Below are positions 44,469-52,657 of a stretch of 64,000 nt of DNA, piece by piece. Numbering within the stretch: the first letter of the stretch is position 1; each line of letters begins with the position of its first letter. This DNA is from Pseudomonadota bacterium (GTDB lineage Bacteria > Pseudomonadota > Gammaproteobacteria > Halothiobacillales > Halothiobacillaceae), in the NCBI GenBank assembly GCA_021801265.1, contig JAJYYE010000001.1, forward strand, positions 558,001-622,000, read 5' to 3'. The notes below the pieces were generated by a model that was not told the DNA's origin, searched no databases, and saw nothing but the letters and a program-made list of their open reading frames with translations. Position numbers and translations under genes: made by a program.

Positions 44469-44634
44469 GGTCTTCCAGTTGTTGGTGGGAGGAAACCGAG
44501 GTTAGGGTGTCTCCTGTTATTTAGCTAATAGTAAGTATTGATAGATAAGTAGGTTTGTGGATAGCCTCGCCCGTTCCGCCGTTTTGTTCGTTAAACATGG
44601 CCTGAGCGCATTCCCATAGGGATTTTCGGTTCAA

Positions 44635-45459
44635 TTACTGATCCGTTAGAACCGCGAGCCATTCGGTCATTAAGGTTTCGCTCACGGCGGCGACCGCAGA
44701 GCGCGGTGCAAGGGTGAGTGTGGCATCCGGCATGTCTCGGATACCGGCCAATTGTGCCGATGCTGCACCCGCCTCCAGCGCAATAAGCTGCCCCGCTGCA
44801 TAATCCCAGGGTTTTTGTTTGCCATGGACATAGACCTGCACGCGCCCGGCGGCAATCCAGCACCAATCCAGCGCGACCGAGCCGATAGAGCGCTGTGAGC
44901 CGAATGGCGCATCGCTGGCCAATCGGCAGGCCAAGGGCTTGGGCAAGCGCTTGAAATCGACGGTAGCCAAGCAGCGCGCCAAGGGGATCTCCGGCTGGTG
45001 TGTCAAATTGAGCGGCGTGTCGTTCAGAAATGCCCCCGCCCCGCGTTGAGCATGAAATAGTTCGTCGCGCACGGGGTCGTACACCAATCCGGCCACCACC
45101 CGCCCGCGTTCGAGCAAGGCCAGGGTGAGTGAAAACACGGGGAAGCCTGCACGAAAATTACTGGTGCCGTCCAGCGGGTCAACCACCCAGAGGAGGCGCC
45201 CTCCCGCCAAGCAACGTGCCCATGCAGTGTCTTGCGCTTCGGGGGTCATTTCTTCACCCAGAAAACCGATGTGCGGGAATTGGGCGGCAAGATGACCTTG
45301 CACCGCTGCCTGGACCGCGTAATCGACAGCCGTAACCCAACTGCCATCGGCCTTTACCTCAGCCTGTGAGGCAGCGACCAACATGTGTTGTTGGGCTATG
45401 CCGCGTAGAATGGCACGGGTTTCGTCCCAATCCTGATTATTCAGCACAAAATCTGCCAT
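44635..45459 (-). CDS. Inositol monophosphatase-family phosphatase
   Basis: 274 residues. Mg2+-dependent phosphatase signatures G-E-E-M (68-71), D-P-L-D-G-T (94-99) and P-W-D-Y-A-A-G (about 217-223) are complete. The family includes SuhB and CysQ, which hydrolyses 3'-phosphoadenosine 5'-phosphate from sulfate assimilation; the sequence alone does not choose between them. The ATG at 45459 has GGGA just upstream; the much longer open frame to 46038 is antisense-type overlap with the rhodanese gene and is not used. Confidence 0.85.
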   Translation of the reverse strand: MADFVLNNQDWDETRAILRGIAQQHMLVAASQAEVKADGSWVTAVDYAVQAAVQGHLAAQFPHIGFLGEEMTPEAQDTAWARCLAGGRLLWVVDPLDGTSNFRAGFPVFSLTLALLERGRVVAGLVYDPVRDELFHAQRGAGAFLNDTPLNLTHQPEIPLARCLATVDFKRLPKPLACRLASDAPFGSQRSIGSVALDWCWIAAGRVQVYVHGKQKPWDYAAGQLIALEAGAASAQLAGIRDMPDATLTLAPRSAVAAVSETLMTEWLAVLTDQ

Positions 45460-45554
45460 ATTCCCGCCCCTGATAGTGACAACCGAGGGTGCAAGATAGC
45501 AAAGCCGCGGGGCTTGTTCGAGCGGTTCTCGCCAGCGCGAATCCTTGGTTGGGC

Positions 45555-46559
45555 TTACAACCCGACCACGGGCAAATCGTGGTGCTCCCACGCATAGATA
45601 GAACCAGCGTATTCGCGTACCCTGTTGAGTCCCATGATTCGGTGCAAGATAAACCAGGCCCCCGCCGCGTATTGCCCCGTATTGCAATACACAATCGACG
45701 GCTTGGCCGTGTCCAACCGTAGTGCGGCCAAGACAGCCTTGTAGCGATCGGCCTGCATAAATCGCCAAGAACCATCCTCCGCGCGGAAGTACAAGGCTTC
45801 GGCGGGCATGGCCTCGGCACCCGGAATGCGTCCCAACTCGGCGATCACCGGGCTGCGGGATACGCCGATAAATTCCGAAAGCGGCCGTGCATCCAGCAAC
45901 AACTTGCCGGCTTTTTGCGCGGCCTGAACTTGGGCGGTATGCACAATCAAATTGGTGTGCGTCGATTCCACTGTCCAATGGCTGGAAGTCATCGGCACCA
46001 CGGCATCCACAACTACCGGGTAACCGGCGGCAATCCATGCGTGGGTACCGCCGTTGAGAATCGCCACCTGATCGGCAGGCACGCCGTACACCTGTAATTC
46101 CAGCGCCAAAAATGCCGCTTCTTGAAGCGAAATGTCTTGATCTCCGGTAGGCACAATCACGATCGACTTGTTGTTTTCCAATTGCGAGGTTTGCATCACC
46201 GTCTGAAATTCCTCGGCGGTGGGAAACTGGAAATCAAGCGTTTTGCCATCGATTTTTCGTTGCTCACGCAACGCCCAGAAATTCACGGATAGCGCATCCG
46301 GAATATGCCCGCCGATTTGATCGAGCACCTTTTTGCCGTTCTCGGTGTCATACTTGGGCTCATTGCCGAGACTATCAGGATCGTCGCGAAGATCGACAAT
46401 TTGCACTGATTGGGCATGATCATGCAACCATGCGGCCGAAACCAGCGGCCCCGGCAGGTCATCGACTTTCGGCAACGCCGCGAACGCGCCGCCGCTAAAA
46501 ACCCCCAGCAGGAGCATCGCCCCGATGCCGGGGATTGAACATAATCGAACTGAATTCAT
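45555..46559 (-). CDS. Exported tandem-domain rhodanese (thiosulfate sulfurtransferase type)
   Basis: 334 residues with a signal peptide (to about residue 28). Two rhodanese domains: the first (about 40-185) is inactive, with V-P-T-G-D where a cysteine loop would be; the second (about 205-334) has the catalytic Y-C-N-T-G-Q-Y-A-A-G (C292). It moves sulfane sulfur from thiosulfate or similar donors to acceptors in the periplasm. It lies 95 bases upstream of the phosphatase gene on the same strand. Confidence 0.88.
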   Translation of the reverse strand: MNSVRLCSIPGIGAMLLLGVFSGGAFAALPKVDDLPGPLVSAAWLHDHAQSVQIVDLRDDPDSLGNEPKYDTENGKKVLDQIGGHIPDALSVNFWALREQRKIDGKTLDFQFPTAEEFQTVMQTSQLENNKSIVIVPTGDQDISLQEAAFLALELQVYGVPADQVAILNGGTHAWIAAGYPVVVDAVVPMTSSHWTVESTHTNLIVHTAQVQAAQKAGKLLLDARPLSEFIGVSRSPVIAELGRIPGAEAMPAEALYFRAEDGSWRFMQADRYKAVLAALRLDTAKPSIVYCNTGQYAAGAWFILHRIMGLNRVREYAGSIYAWEHHDLPVVGL

Positions 46560-46834
46560 GGTCTTTTCCCTCGGTGATTGATTCGTTTATTGTTTTTAGG
46601 CTGAGACGAACTCAGCCGGAATCAATTAGATGCCGCATTAAATTATGCGCAAGACAAATTTATGATTGCACCCATTGACGAGTTCAATAGCGCGGATGAC
46701 GCGGCACGGCATCCCGTTCGAGTTAAGCCGCGCAATGCCTCGCCTGAAATTGTGGATGCAGCGGGCATCCACCGCCAAGCAAGCCATCCCGGTTCGGCAG
46801 CTTTGTGTGTAGGCGAGTAAAATCAAGCGACGAG
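46560..46834. other. Gap upstream of the rhodanese gene
   Basis: No convincing gene. A plus-strand frame 46662-46820 (52 codons, ATG start, no ribosome-binding site) has no recognisable similarity. No strong hairpin was seen. Confidence 0.4.
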
Positions 46835-47008
46835 TCAGCGATGCTTTGCATCCGGTATGGCATCAAGCAAATCGGCGTTGGAGCGTTGGCCCACGCGAAT
46901 TTTTTGATCCAGCTGTGCACCGTTGAACTTGGCCATGATACGCCCGTCGGTATCCACCCCGTGTAAACAGGGTAAGTCGCCCTGATGCGAACTAAGGAGC
47001 CACGTCAT
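46835..47008 (-). CDS. Possible 57-residue gene or gene remnant behind a Fur-like site
   Basis: Starts at an ATG (47006-47008) with a weak upstream GGTGA. The protein contains G-V-D-T-D-G-R-I-M-A-K-F-N-G, a soluble, protein-like sequence with one cysteine near residue 14. It could be a real small protein or the tail of a lost gene. A Fur-like sequence 20 bases upstream favours a regulated transcript. I recognise no family. Confidence 0.3.
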   Translation of the reverse strand: MTWLLSSHQGDLPCLHGVDTDGRIMAKFNGAQLDQKIRVGQRSNADLLDAIPDAKHR

Positions 47009-47027
47009 TCACCGCAACGCAATTTTA

Positions 47028-47046
47028 TTTAATGATAATTATTCTT
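47028..47046. promoter_or_regulatory. Fur-box-like sequence
   Basis: TTTAATGATAATTATTCTT matches the 19-base Fur consensus (GATAATGATAATCATTATC) at 14 positions. It lies 20 bases upstream of the small minus-strand frame and about 120 bases upstream of the PP0621-family gene. The A/T-rich composition makes chance matches likely. Confidence 0.3.
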
Positions 47047-47168
47047 GTTACGATGGGTAAATGCGATTTCATCGGCGGGTTAGGCGGTATTGGCCAAACC
47101 ATTCCTGCCTGAAAACGCGTATGCTTGGCGTTGCGCGGTGTGCGCCAAATTTAGGTTGAATTGGATCA

Positions 47169-47408
47169 ATGGGTAAATTGCTTTTTTGGATCATCGCGCT
47201 GCTCGGGATTATCGGGTATGTCGCTTATCGCTCGCGGGTGCGGCCCGCGCCGAAGTTGCCTCGGTCGCAGCCGATCCACACGCTCGATTCAGTGCGCTGC
47301 GCGCAATGCGGCGTATTTTTACCGGTTGAGCAATCGGTCAAGCGCGACGGACAATCGTTTTGTTGCTGGGAACATGCGCAAACATGGCACGATCAACACA
47401 CGTCTTGA
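47169..47408 (+). CDS. PP0621-family small membrane protein
   Basis: 79 residues: one N-terminal transmembrane helix (about 4-20), a Pro-rich linker and a small metal-binding-like motif with C-A-Q-C (44-47), C-C-W-E-H (65-69). Proteins of this family are commonly encoded directly upstream of pilS, as here, where the genes overlap by 25 bases. Function unknown. Confidence 0.8.
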   Translation: MGKLLFWIIALLGIIGYVAYRSRVRPAPKLPRSQPIHTLDSVRCAQCGVFLPVEQSVKRDGQSFCCWEHAQTWHDQHTS

Positions 47409-49087
47409 ATCGATTCACGCAGTCCTCGGCGGCAAAAGAACCGGATAACTGGCGCGGTATCCGGCTGGTTAATGCCTACCGGGTTTTTTTAGCATTCGCT
47501 CTGGTGGCGGCCGCCATTTCTGGGCGCGGTCCGCAGGTGTTCGGCCAGCAGGACAGTTATTTATTTGCGTTTGATGCCTGGGGGTATCTGGTGCTGGCGA
47601 TGGGGTTCGAGTTTTTACTTGAGCTGCATGTGCTGCCGTTCCGCCCTCAAGCGCATTTGCATGCACTCGGCGATTTAATTGTATTGGTGCTGGTGATGCA
47701 CGCCTCTGGTGGCCCCGGTGGCGGAATTGCTTTGTTGATGATTGTTTCTGTCGGTCTGACCGCAGTGTTGCTGGGTGCCGGTGCCGCAATGGGTTATGCC
47801 GCACTCGCAACGCTCATGGTGCTGGGCGAAACAATTTATGCCACCTGGGTGGATCATTTCGAGCGGCAATTTGCCGCAGCGGGTTTTCTCGGATTTGCGC
47901 TGTTTGTCGTGGCGATGCTGGTAGCCACCTTTGAACAACGGGTGCGGCGGGTTGAGCGAATCACCCAGCGACGAGAACGAGAGGTCAATTATCTATCGAC
48001 GCTGGCGGTACAAATTATTGAGCAATCGTCGAATGGGGTTTTGATTAGCGAACCCATGGGGCAGGTGGACTATATCAATAGCGCGGCCAGAAACTTGCTG
48101 GCGGTGAGAAGGCAGGGCGATTTAGCTGACAAGTCGGTCGATGAAGAATCGATATTCACCAGCTTGCGCCTGCAGGACGCCCATCCCGATCTGGCCGCGG
48201 CACTACAGGCTTGGTATGCCGGAGATTTGCCCAGCTCGGGCGCTGCACCCACCGAACCGATCATGAGGGTATTTGAGCAGCCGTATCGCTTTCGTGCCGA
48301 ATTTCATTCATTGCGTACCGAGCTCGGCCAGCGCGCACTGGTGGTGTTGGTCGATTTGGCCGCTGAAGACGCACGGGTGCAGCAAAATAAACTGGCCTCA
48401 CTCGGGCGGTTAACCGCCAGCATTGCGCATGAAGTACGTAACCCGCTATCTTCCATTCGTCAGGCGACCGAGCTCTTGGCTGATGCCCGTTCCGATGAGG
48501 AACGCGGAGAGCTTATTCCCATCATTTTGCGGCAAAGTGAGCGGATTAATTCACTGATCGAGGGTATTTTAGATGTTGCCCGCAGACCGCAAGTCAAGCC
48601 CGCGCGGATTGATTTGGCGCAATGGCTGAAGGAATTCACTGAACTCAATCGCATGGATTGGGCCGCAAACGAGGTGCAATGGCAGGTTGAGCCGGTGCAG
48701 AGCGGTTGCGCTCTGGTGTTTGATGTCTCGCATCTTTGGCAAATTATGGATAATCTCGTGGGCAATGCGCTACGGCATGGCCGCAGTACCGATGGTATGG
48801 TGCGGCTGCGTTTGAGTTGCCAATTCATTGAACCGGGTTGGGTTGAACTGAGTGTGTGTGATGCGGGTGCAGGCTTAATCCCTGCGACGCACGCCACCCT
48901 GTTTGAGCCATTTTTCACCACCCATGCCGAAGGCGTTGGCCTGGGTTTATACATTAGCCGCGAGCTCTCCTTGGCCAATGGCGCCCAACTGAGTGCCGAT
49001 CTGCTCGATTTGGCCAATTCCGGAGCGAATCAAGGCACGTGTTTTAGGTTGCGTGCGCCTCAAGCTCCGGCATTAACCGCTGACTAA
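47384..49087 (+). CDS. pilS: Type IV pilus sensor histidine kinase PilS
   Basis: 567 residues. About six N-terminal transmembrane helices (about 25-190) that monitor pilin levels in the membrane. A PAS domain (about 205-320) is followed by HisKA with S-I-A-H-E-V-R-N-P-L-S-S (about 346-357) and HATPase with N-L-V-G-N-A-L-R-H-G and G-V-G-L-G-L-Y. It phosphorylates PilR. The ATG at 47384 is chosen; a TTG at 47360 is possible. Confidence 0.92.
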   Translation: MARSTHVLNRFTQSSAAKEPDNWRGIRLVNAYRVFLAFALVAAAISGRGPQVFGQQDSYLFAFDAWGYLVLAMGFEFLLELHVLPFRPQAHLHALGDLIVLVLVMHASGGPGGGIALLMIVSVGLTAVLLGAGAAMGYAALATLMVLGETIYATWVDHFERQFAAAGFLGFALFVVAMLVATFEQRVRRVERITQRREREVNYLSTLAVQIIEQSSNGVLISEPMGQVDYINSAARNLLAVRRQGDLADKSVDEESIFTSLRLQDAHPDLAAALQAWYAGDLPSSGAAPTEPIMRVFEQPYRFRAEFHSLRTELGQRALVVLVDLAAEDARVQQNKLASLGRLTASIAHEVRNPLSSIRQATELLADARSDEERGELIPIILRQSERINSLIEGILDVARRPQVKPARIDLAQWLKEFTELNRMDWAANEVQWQVEPVQSGCALVFDVSHLWQIMDNLVGNALRHGRSTDGMVRLRLSCQFIEPGWVELSVCDAGAGLIPATHATLFEPFFTTHAEGVGLGLYISRELSLANGAQLSADLLDLANSGANQGTCFRLRAPQAPALTAD

Positions 49088-49102
49088 AAATGGATTTTGA
49101 GT

Positions 49103-50527
49103 ATGACCGCCTGTTTAATCGTTGATGACGAGCTGGATATCCGCACCCTGATTGCCTTATCACTGCGCCGTGAGGACGTTACCTGCCACCTTGCCGCCGA
49201 CCTGGCGCAGGCGCGGTCAATTTTGGCGGACTGCGGGTCGACGCTCAGTTTTTGTTTAACCGATATGCACCTGCCCGATGGTGATGGCCTCGATTTATTG
49301 GATGAGATTCGCCAACAGTTTCCCTTATTGCCCGTGGCGGTCATTACCGCCCATGGACAGGTGGATGCCGCCGTGCGGGCGCTCAAAGCGGGTGCGTTTG
49401 ATTTCGTTTCCAAGCCGATTGAACAGCAGGTCTTAAAACGCTTATTGCGTGATGCCTTAAAAGCCAATGTCTTAACCCCCGCCACGGCCGAACGAGTAAC
49501 AACGCCCACTCATGCGACACAGGCGCAAGCCACGACGGCGAGTGAACGCCTTCCGGCGCCAGTCAATTCCCCCTTAATTGGCTCATCAACGGTAATGCAA
49601 AATTTGCGGGATACCATTCAAAAAGTCGCCCGTTCGCAAGCACCCGTATTTATCTGTGGAGAATCGGGCACCGGTAAAGAGCTGGTCGCACGGCAAATCC
49701 ATGAACACAGTGGGCGCGCGGGTGGCCCGTTCATTCCTGTCAATTGCGGCGCCATTCCCACCGAGTTAATTGAAAGTGAATTATTTGGCCATAAAAAAGG
49801 TGCGTTTACTGGCGCCCATGTCGCCCATCAAGGATTATTTCGCGCAGCAGAAGGTGGCAGCTTATTTTTGGATGAAGTTGCCGAGCTGCCATTGGGGCTG
49901 CAGGTGAAACTGCTCCGCGCCATTCAAGAGCGCAAAGTCCGTCCCGTGGGGGAGTCCGTTGAGGTACCGATCGATATTCGAATTATCTCCGCCTCGCATC
50001 AAGATCTGAACGTGGCGGTGCGCGAGGGGCTTTTTCGGCACGATTTGTTTTATCGCTTAAATGTGATTGAGTTACGCGTACCCCTCCTGCGCGCGCGCTT
50101 GGATGATTTGCCCGCCTTGTGCATGCATATTCTGACAAAACTCACCCGCCGCGAACAGCGTGCGCCCATGCAAATAACCCCCGATGCTTTGGCTTGGCTG
50201 GCCGAGCAACCGTTTGAGGGTAATGTGCGCGAGTTGGAAAATCGCCTTGAGCGTGCGCTGGCGTTGACCGAGGGCATGGTGTTGAACCGCACTGCGCTCA
50301 GCGATGACCCCAATCCCGCCCAGCACGAGGCGCAACCGGCCGCCGTGGTTTCGATGAGGTCTTGGCAGGTCAGCCCTGCTGCCAATGCCATTGAAGCAGA
50401 AGAGCAGCGACAAGTGCTGAATGCCCTACAGCACACGCGCTGGAATCGCACGGAAGCCGCCCGTCAACTTGGGCTTACACTGCGGCAGTTGCGTTATCGT
50501 TTGGCTAAATGGGGCGTGGATTCCTGA
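49103..50527 (+). CDS. pilR: Sigma54-dependent response regulator PilR
   Basis: 474 residues: receiver domain (about 1-120, with D-D-E and [10 protein letters not shown]), AAA+ sigma54-interaction domain with G-E-S-G-T-G-K-E (about 191-198), G-A-F-T-G-A (sigma54 contact loop, about 234-239), and a Fis-type helix-turn-helix at the end ([17 protein letters not shown]). It activates pilin transcription. Starts 15 bases after pilS; no pilin gene lies in the window. Confidence 0.94.
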   Translation: MTACLIVDDELDIRTLIALSLRREDVTCHLAADLAQARSILADCGSTLSFCLTDMHLPDGDGLDLLDEIRQQFPLLPVAVITAHGQVDAAVRALKAGAFDFVSKPIEQQVLKRLLRDALKANVLTPATAERVTTPTHATQAQATTASERLPAPVNSPLIGSSTVMQNLRDTIQKVARSQAPVFICGESGTGKELVARQIHEHSGRAGGPFIPVNCGAIPTELIESELFGHKKGAFTGAHVAHQGLFRAAEGGSLFLDEVAELPLGLQVKLLRAIQERKVRPVGESVEVPIDIRIISASHQDLNVAVREGLFRHDLFYRLNVIELRVPLLRARLDDLPALCMHILTKLTRREQRAPMQITPDALAWLAEQPFEGNVRELENRLERALALTEGMVLNRTALSDDPNPAQHEAQPAAVVSMRSWQVSPAANAIEAEEQRQVLNALQHTRWNRTEAARQLGLTLRQLRYRLAKWGVDS

Positions 50528-50530
50528 GAG

Positions 50531-50589
50531 TCCGGTTCAATGTCTCGCTGAAGCACGCTGCATCACTTGATCGAGACTTTGTGCAGGTT
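50531..50589. repeat. Dispersed repeat B1 (short, internally deleted copy)
   Basis: Contains the left end (GGTTCAATGTCTCGCTGAAGC) joined directly to the right end (CGCTGCATCACTTGATCGAGACTTTGTGCAGGTT in part) of the element seen complete at 57379-57517. It lies just after pilR and may form a hairpin that ends that transcript. Confidence 0.65.
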
Positions 50590-50700
50590 GTCAGGAATCA
50601 CCGATTGCCCGCAGTTTGGAGGATGGCGGCCCAAAAGTCCGCAATGGCTCGGTCAGGACAGAGTTAATCAGAGGTGCCCAAGGGCCGCTACAGTAGGCAT

Positions 50701-51183
50701 TTACGCCAAATCGGCGGGCAGGTGTCTACGAATTTCCTCAGTAGAGTGGGCGGAAAGATCTTGGTTGAGTTCTGCTGCAATTTTCGCCCGTACACCCTTG
50801 TCCAGATCAAGGCGCAACAAGCCGAGAAAATGCGGTGCGGCAATCAGATAGAGCCGATCAAATTCTTCGAGATTGTGCTTCAGTAGGTCGGCAACCTCCT
50901 TGGCAAAACGAATGGCCTCTTCCTCTTTCGGCAGCACAATCTCCTGCATCCCAAACCTGCTGCTCATGCCGCGCACGTTGGAAATTCCCGGCGCATCACT
51001 CACAAGTTCACGGTCATACAGGCGCGAGGCAGGGTGGCTGAGATCCTTGATTTCCATCAAAGCACCATGAGCCGAGGCTGCAACCGATGGCGCATGCTCA
51101 GATCCACCATGAGCCCCTGTATTGTCTTCAACCCGAAAAAAACGCGCGCGTGCCGCATCAGCAACAACAACCCAAGTTTTCAT
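50701..51183 (-). CDS. Host-attachment-protein-family (Rv2629-like) protein
   Basis: 160-residue cytoplasmic protein with the family start M-K-T-W-V-V-V-A-D-A-A-R-A-R-F-F (1-16) and internal D-R-L-Y-L-I-A-A-P-H-F-L-G-L-L-R (about 122-137). The fold resembles the eRF1 or ribosome-associated domain; the name comes from plant-associated bacteria and says little about function here. AAGGA precedes the ATG at 51183. Confidence 0.8.
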   Translation of the reverse strand: MKTWVVVADAARARFFRVEDNTGAHGGSEHAPSVAASAHGALMEIKDLSHPASRLYDRELVSDAPGISNVRGMSSRFGMQEIVLPKEEEAIRFAKEVADLLKHNLEEFDRLYLIAAPHFLGLLRLDLDKGVRAKIAAELNQDLSAHSTEEIRRHLPADLA

Positions 51184-51333
51184 AATCCATATCCTTCTGC
51201 TGTGGTCAGGGCCTAAAAGCATACGCTCAAAATCGAATCATACCTATCTTAACTCTGATTCAAAGCGCCCTCCCTAGACTCGGCTCGGCGTGCGTATCTA
51301 CTGCGTGGGATTTCCCCCATGCAAACACCCGTA

Positions 51334-51353
51334 GGCGGGGATGAGTCCCCGCC
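51334..51353. repeat. GC-rich perfect hairpin
   Basis: 8-bp stem GGCGGGGA/TCCCCGCC with TGAG loop, preceded by GTA. Similar short palindromes appear at 43666, 32395, 32315 and 19691, so it may belong to a small dispersed family. Confidence 0.6.
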
Positions 51354-51623
51354 TGCCAAGCTACGCATCTACGCCAGTTTTATAACCCGTTATTCCGGCA
51401 ATTTCTGTCGGGATGAGGGGGTATTGATATAGGGTGTAGATATCCATGCCTTCGAGGGGCGGGCGTTTGCGTATTTTTGGAGTTAATCACCATGAAAAAC
51501 AACTTTTTGAGCGCGACTACCGAACCCACCAGCCGGTGACATGGGCTTAGGAGGAATGGGATCTGGCGGCGGTTCTGGCCGATGATTTGTGCATCACATC
51601 CCGCGATCATGCGGGCCGCCATA

Positions 51624-51659
51624 AAAAGGCCGGGAGCCTCACGCCCCCGGCTTTTTTAT
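51624..51659 (-). terminator. Rho-independent terminator of the secDF operon
   Basis: GCCGGG...CCCGGC stem (51629-51651) with A-run on one side and T-run on the other, so it works in both directions. It is 18 bases beyond the secF stop on the minus strand. Confidence 0.85.
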
Positions 51660-51676
51660 GTCCAATCCGGTGCGAA

Positions 51677-52615
51677 TTAGGGTGCCGTATCGACCAGCTT
51701 TTCTTTATCGGTCATTTTCAGTAAGTCGCTACGCTTCAGCCCCAGGTCTAGCGACAAGCTGGATGCCACATAGATGGATGAGAATGTGCCGAGGATAATC
51801 CCGACCAGCAAGGTGAGCGAAAACCCGTGCAGGGTCTCGCCGCCAAATACGTACAAGGCCAATACCGACAAAAAGGTCGTTAACGCCGTCATCACCGTCC
51901 GCGACATCGTTTGATTGACCGAGATGTTCATAATCTCGATTTCGGTGCCTTTGCGGATTTTACGGAAGTTTTCCCGCATCCGGTCGAACACCACGATCAT
52001 GTCGTTAATCGAATAACCTGCCAAGGCCAGGTAGGCCGCCAAAACAGTGAGATTAAATTCGATGCCGGTGATGCTGATAAACCCGAACACCATGATTAAA
52101 TCGTGCGAGAGTGTGAGCACGGCGCCGGTGGCCATTTTGAGCTGATAGCGCAAGCTCACAAAAATCAGCAGGCCGCTCAAAACAACCAACATGGCCAAGC
52201 CGCCGGAATTGAATAACTCCTTGCCCACAGCCGGACCCACGTACTCCACCCGACGCATGGTGACACCGGCATCTTCGGTTTTAAGCACACCCAAGACGTG
52301 GTCGGCCAGTTGGTTCTGGTTGCCGGTTTTGGCGGGGGGCAAGCGAATCATGACCGATTCGCTTGAGCCGAAATACTGCACCACGGCTTCTGGGAAGGCG
52401 TTTTTCTTCAAGACATCACGGATCGCATCCAAATTGGCAGCCTTGGTGTAGCCGACTTCAATTACCACCCCGCCGGTAAAATCAAGCCCCATGTTGATGC
52501 CTTTGGTAGACAGAGACACGATGGAGGCAATCAGTAAAATTAACGACAGGCCGTAGGCGTAATATCGCTTGCCGAAAAAATCGAACTTGGCGTCATACGG
52601 AAACAAATTCAACAT
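51677..52615 (-). CDS. secF: Protein-export membrane protein SecF
   Basis: 312 residues, six transmembrane helices, with the N-terminal D-F-T-G-G-V-V-I-E periplasmic sequence and the later A-Y-L-A-L-A-G-Y-S-I-N-D-M-I-V-V-F-D-R region (SecF signature). With SecD it uses proton flow to pull proteins through SecYEG. Starts 42 bases after secD. Confidence 0.95.
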   Translation of the reverse strand: MLNLFPYDAKFDFFGKRYYAYGLSLILLIASIVSLSTKGINMGLDFTGGVVIEVGYTKAANLDAIRDVLKKNAFPEAVVQYFGSSESVMIRLPPAKTGNQNQLADHVLGVLKTEDAGVTMRRVEYVGPAVGKELFNSGGLAMLVVLSGLLIFVSLRYQLKMATGAVLTLSHDLIMVFGFISITGIEFNLTVLAAYLALAGYSINDMIVVFDRMRENFRKIRKGTEIEIMNISVNQTMSRTVMTALTTFLSVLALYVFGGETLHGFSLTLLVGIILGTFSSIYVASSLSLDLGLKRSDLLKMTDKEKLVDTAP

Positions 52616-52657
52616 AATACGGTTCTCTTAAAAACGTGAATCGCGGCCACGAAATCA

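Larger units (their letters stand above)
51184..51676. other. 493-base gap with a hairpin and terminator
   Basis: Holds a perfect hairpin GGCGGGGA-TGAG-TCCCCGCC (51334-51353) and the secF terminator (51624-51659). An ATG at 51492 with a GGAG site 10 bases upstream opens a frame of only 15 codons. Nothing else is supported. Confidence 0.5.

Noticed and set aside
45460-46038. N-terminal extension of the inositol-monophosphatase gene by 193 codons
   Set aside because: It overlaps the rhodanese gene in another frame, has no domain, and a good start with a ribosome-binding site exists at 45459.
51492-51538. 15-codon frame with a good ribosome-binding site
   Set aside because: Too short and without context to support as a gene; kept only as a note in the gap entry.
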